Source of the DNA: T1SED10-198M sp003554345 [NCBI: Candidatus Sumerlaeota bacterium]
GTDB lineage: Bacteria > Sumerlaeota > T1SED10-198M
Direction of reading: 5' to 3'
Assembly (NCBI GenBank): GCA_003554345.1
Contig: PWGE01000050.1
Span: 1 to 7,134, forward strand
DNA: 7,134 bases
Positions 6,144 to 7,134 of the stretch are shown here, one piece after another. The notes beneath the pieces were generated by a model. That model was not told where the DNA came from. It did not search any database and was given only the letters and a program-made list of their open reading frames with translations. The position numbers and the translations under genes were made by a program. Numbering within the stretch: the first letter of the stretch is position 1; each line of letters begins with the position of its first letter.

Positions 6144-6189
6144 ATGATACAACCCCTGTGTCATTGAAAAGCAGGAAGTATCTCTGCTT
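6144..6189 (+). terminator. Two adjacent hairpins after the FmdB gene, possible operon end
   Basis: ATGATACA (6144-6151) pairs with TGTGTCAT (6157-6164) over eight base pairs with one G-T wobble and a 5-nt loop, starting 11 nt after the stop codon. Four bases further on, AAGCAG (6169-6174) pairs with CTGCTT (6184-6189). Neither stem is followed by a run of T's, so a classical intrinsic terminator is doubtful. They may mark a Rho-dependent or processed 3' end between two convergent genes. Confidence 0.35.
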
Positions 6190-6226
6190 GCCATGCCACC
6201 AACTAAGGAAATAACACTTTTTCCTG

Positions 6227-6261
6227 TTCTGACTGCTTTCTCCTGACTTCTGACTCCTCAG
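6227..6261. repeat. Degenerate heptanucleotide array, TTCTGAC-like
   Basis: Five successive 7-nt units can be read from 6227: TTCTGAC, TGCTTTC, TCCTGAC, TTCTGAC and TCCTCAG. Units 1 and 4 are identical and unit 3 differs by one base; units 2 and 5 are decayed. The array fills the gap between the convergent FmdB and aldo/keto reductase genes. Two further units of the same core in reverse orientation (AGTCAGT, AGTCAGC) occur at 154-167, beyond pilT. It is probably a neutral intergenic repeat. Confidence 0.5.
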
Positions 6262-6272
6262 GGTGTTCTTAT

Positions 6273-7134
6273 TTATGCATAAATCTCCGGATGATGTCGG
6301 ACGATTTTATTGATAGTTTTTACCTCTTCCTCTGTCAGCGGTTCTTCTCCGACAACCTGGATGTCCCGTACCTGTTGTTCATTGCGTAACCCTACGATGG
6401 CAGCAGTGACTCCTGGTTGTGCAAGGACCCAGCCTACAGCAGCATGGATGACGCTTTTCCCGCGCTCTTTGAAGGTTTCTTCCAGTTCATCTACAAACCT
6501 TAATATGGCGTCAAATTGTGGTGACTGGAACATAGGATCTTTGTTTTTCCTGTGATCATCATCGGGTAATTGCTGAACTTTTTCTCTGGTCCACTTTCCA
6601 GTGAGCAGTCCCTTTTGCATAGGGCTGTAAGCAATAACTCCCAGGTTGTTTTCCCTGCAAAAAGGGAGAATTTCTTTTTCGATGTCACGCACCAACAAAC
6701 TATACGGCGGTTGTAATGAGGTAAGTGGGGCGCCCTCTTGCATGCAAACTTGCATTTGGGGTACGGAGAAGTTAGAAACTCCTGCATAACGCACTTTTCC
6801 CTGTTTAATCAGGGTGCTCATTGCTTCCCATCCTTCTGCTATTTCTTCAGGAGGATCCACCGGCCAGTGCATCTGGTATAGATCAATACAGTCTATCTTC
6901 AGTCTTTTCAAACTTTCCTCTGCCTCCTGCATGATACTTTTTTTACGAAGGCATCGTTTGACTTTTCGTTTTTCATCCCAGACTAATCCGCATTTTGTAG
7001 CTATGTATGGTTTTTCTTTCATTTTTTTCAGGGCTCTGCCAACCACCTTTTCTGCACGACCCAGCCCATAAATAGCGGCTGTATCAATCCAGTTGATACC
7101 GGCATCATAGGCGGCATGAATAGCCTGGATGGAT
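6273..7134 (-). CDS. Aldo/keto reductase, 5' end cut by the window edge
   Basis: This is an NAD(P)H-dependent oxidoreductase with a TIM-barrel fold, reducing or oxidising carbonyl/alcohol substrates; the substrate is unknown. The frame stays open to the right edge. The 29 codons upstream of a GTG at 7046 encode essential motifs, including NWIDTAAIYGLG with the catalytic Asp and Tyr, so the gene starts beyond 7134. Counting from that GTG as residue 1, the catalytic Lys is K18 (IATKCG) and His is H60 (LYQMHW), completing the tetrad. Further family motifs are GVSNFS (89-94), LQPPYSLL (111-118), VIAYSPMQKGLLTGK (137-151) and the cofactor phosphate-binding AIVGLRNEQQV (216-226). About 286 residues are visible, so perhaps 30-40 are missing. 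The motifs resemble the AKR11-like IolS/YhdN group. It is convergent with the FmdB gene, with about 140 bp between the stops. Confidence 0.93.
   Translation of the reverse strand, partial: SIQAIHAAYDAGINWIDTAAIYGLGRAEKVVGRALKKMKEKPYIATKCGLVWDEKRKVKRCLRKKSIMQEAEESLKRLKIDCIDLYQMHWPVDPPEEIAEGWEAMSTLIKQGKVRYAGVSNFSVPQMQVCMQEGAPLTSLQPPYSLLVRDIEKEILPFCRENNLGVIAYSPMQKGLLTGKWTREKVQQLPDDDHRKNKDPMFQSPQFDAILRFVDELEETFKERGKSVIHAAVGWVLAQPGVTAAIVGLRNEQQVRDIQVVGEEPLTEEEVKTINKIVRHHPEIYA

Noticed and set aside
6273-7046. Aldo/keto reductase starting at the GTG at 7046
   Set aside because: The same frame continues to the window edge and encodes the catalytic Asp and Tyr, so that GTG is an internal valine codon and the gene is 5'-partial.

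Overview
The window is chromosomal, moderately AT-rich by eye, and tightly packed with housekeeping and metabolic genes. Nothing in it indicates a phage, plasmid, insertion sequence or CRISPR array. The type IV pilus retraction ATPase, the nitrogen-PTS-type EIIA protein, a RecA of ordinary length and a fused homocysteine methyltransferase/methylenetetrahydrofolate reductase suggest a free-living, probably Gram-negative or deep-branching environmental bacterium. I cannot name a phylum from this evidence. Short degenerate intergenic arrays (GTCCAY every 9-10 bp; TTCTGAC-like heptads) also fit an environmental lineage with repeat-seeded intergenic DNA, but that is only an impression.

Layout: positions 1-317 carry no convincing gene but hold a nested inverted repeat (86-144) and a GTCCAY array (236-270). 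A complete pilT-family gene lies on the minus strand (318-1382). It is divergent from a plus-strand pair, a PTS EIIA/PtsN-like protein (1649-2116) and a small CBS-domain protein (2120-2566), across a 266-bp region with candidate promoters facing both ways. A 354-bp region with little coding content (2567-2920) precedes recA (2921-3970). RecA is followed after 12 bp by the bifunctional methyltransferase/reductase (3983-5839, TTG start), and after another 11 bp by an FmdB-type zinc-ribbon protein (5851-6132). A convergent aldo/keto reductase on the minus strand (6273 to the window edge) is cut off at its 5' end.

How the genes may work together: the EIIA and CBS genes are separated by one amber codon plus one sense codon in the same frame. 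They are very likely co-translated and could form a small signalling pair linking phosphotransfer state to nucleotide sensing (inference). recA, the methionine/one-carbon enzyme and the zinc-ribbon protein look like one operon from their spacing and the absence of a terminator. PilT and the aldo/keto reductase appear to be separate transcription units.

I found no clear new biological system. The items most worth a second look are the in-frame EIIA|stop|CBS junction, the near-leaderless pilT promoter, the recA-methionine operon with its non-canonical upstream region, and the intergenic repeats.
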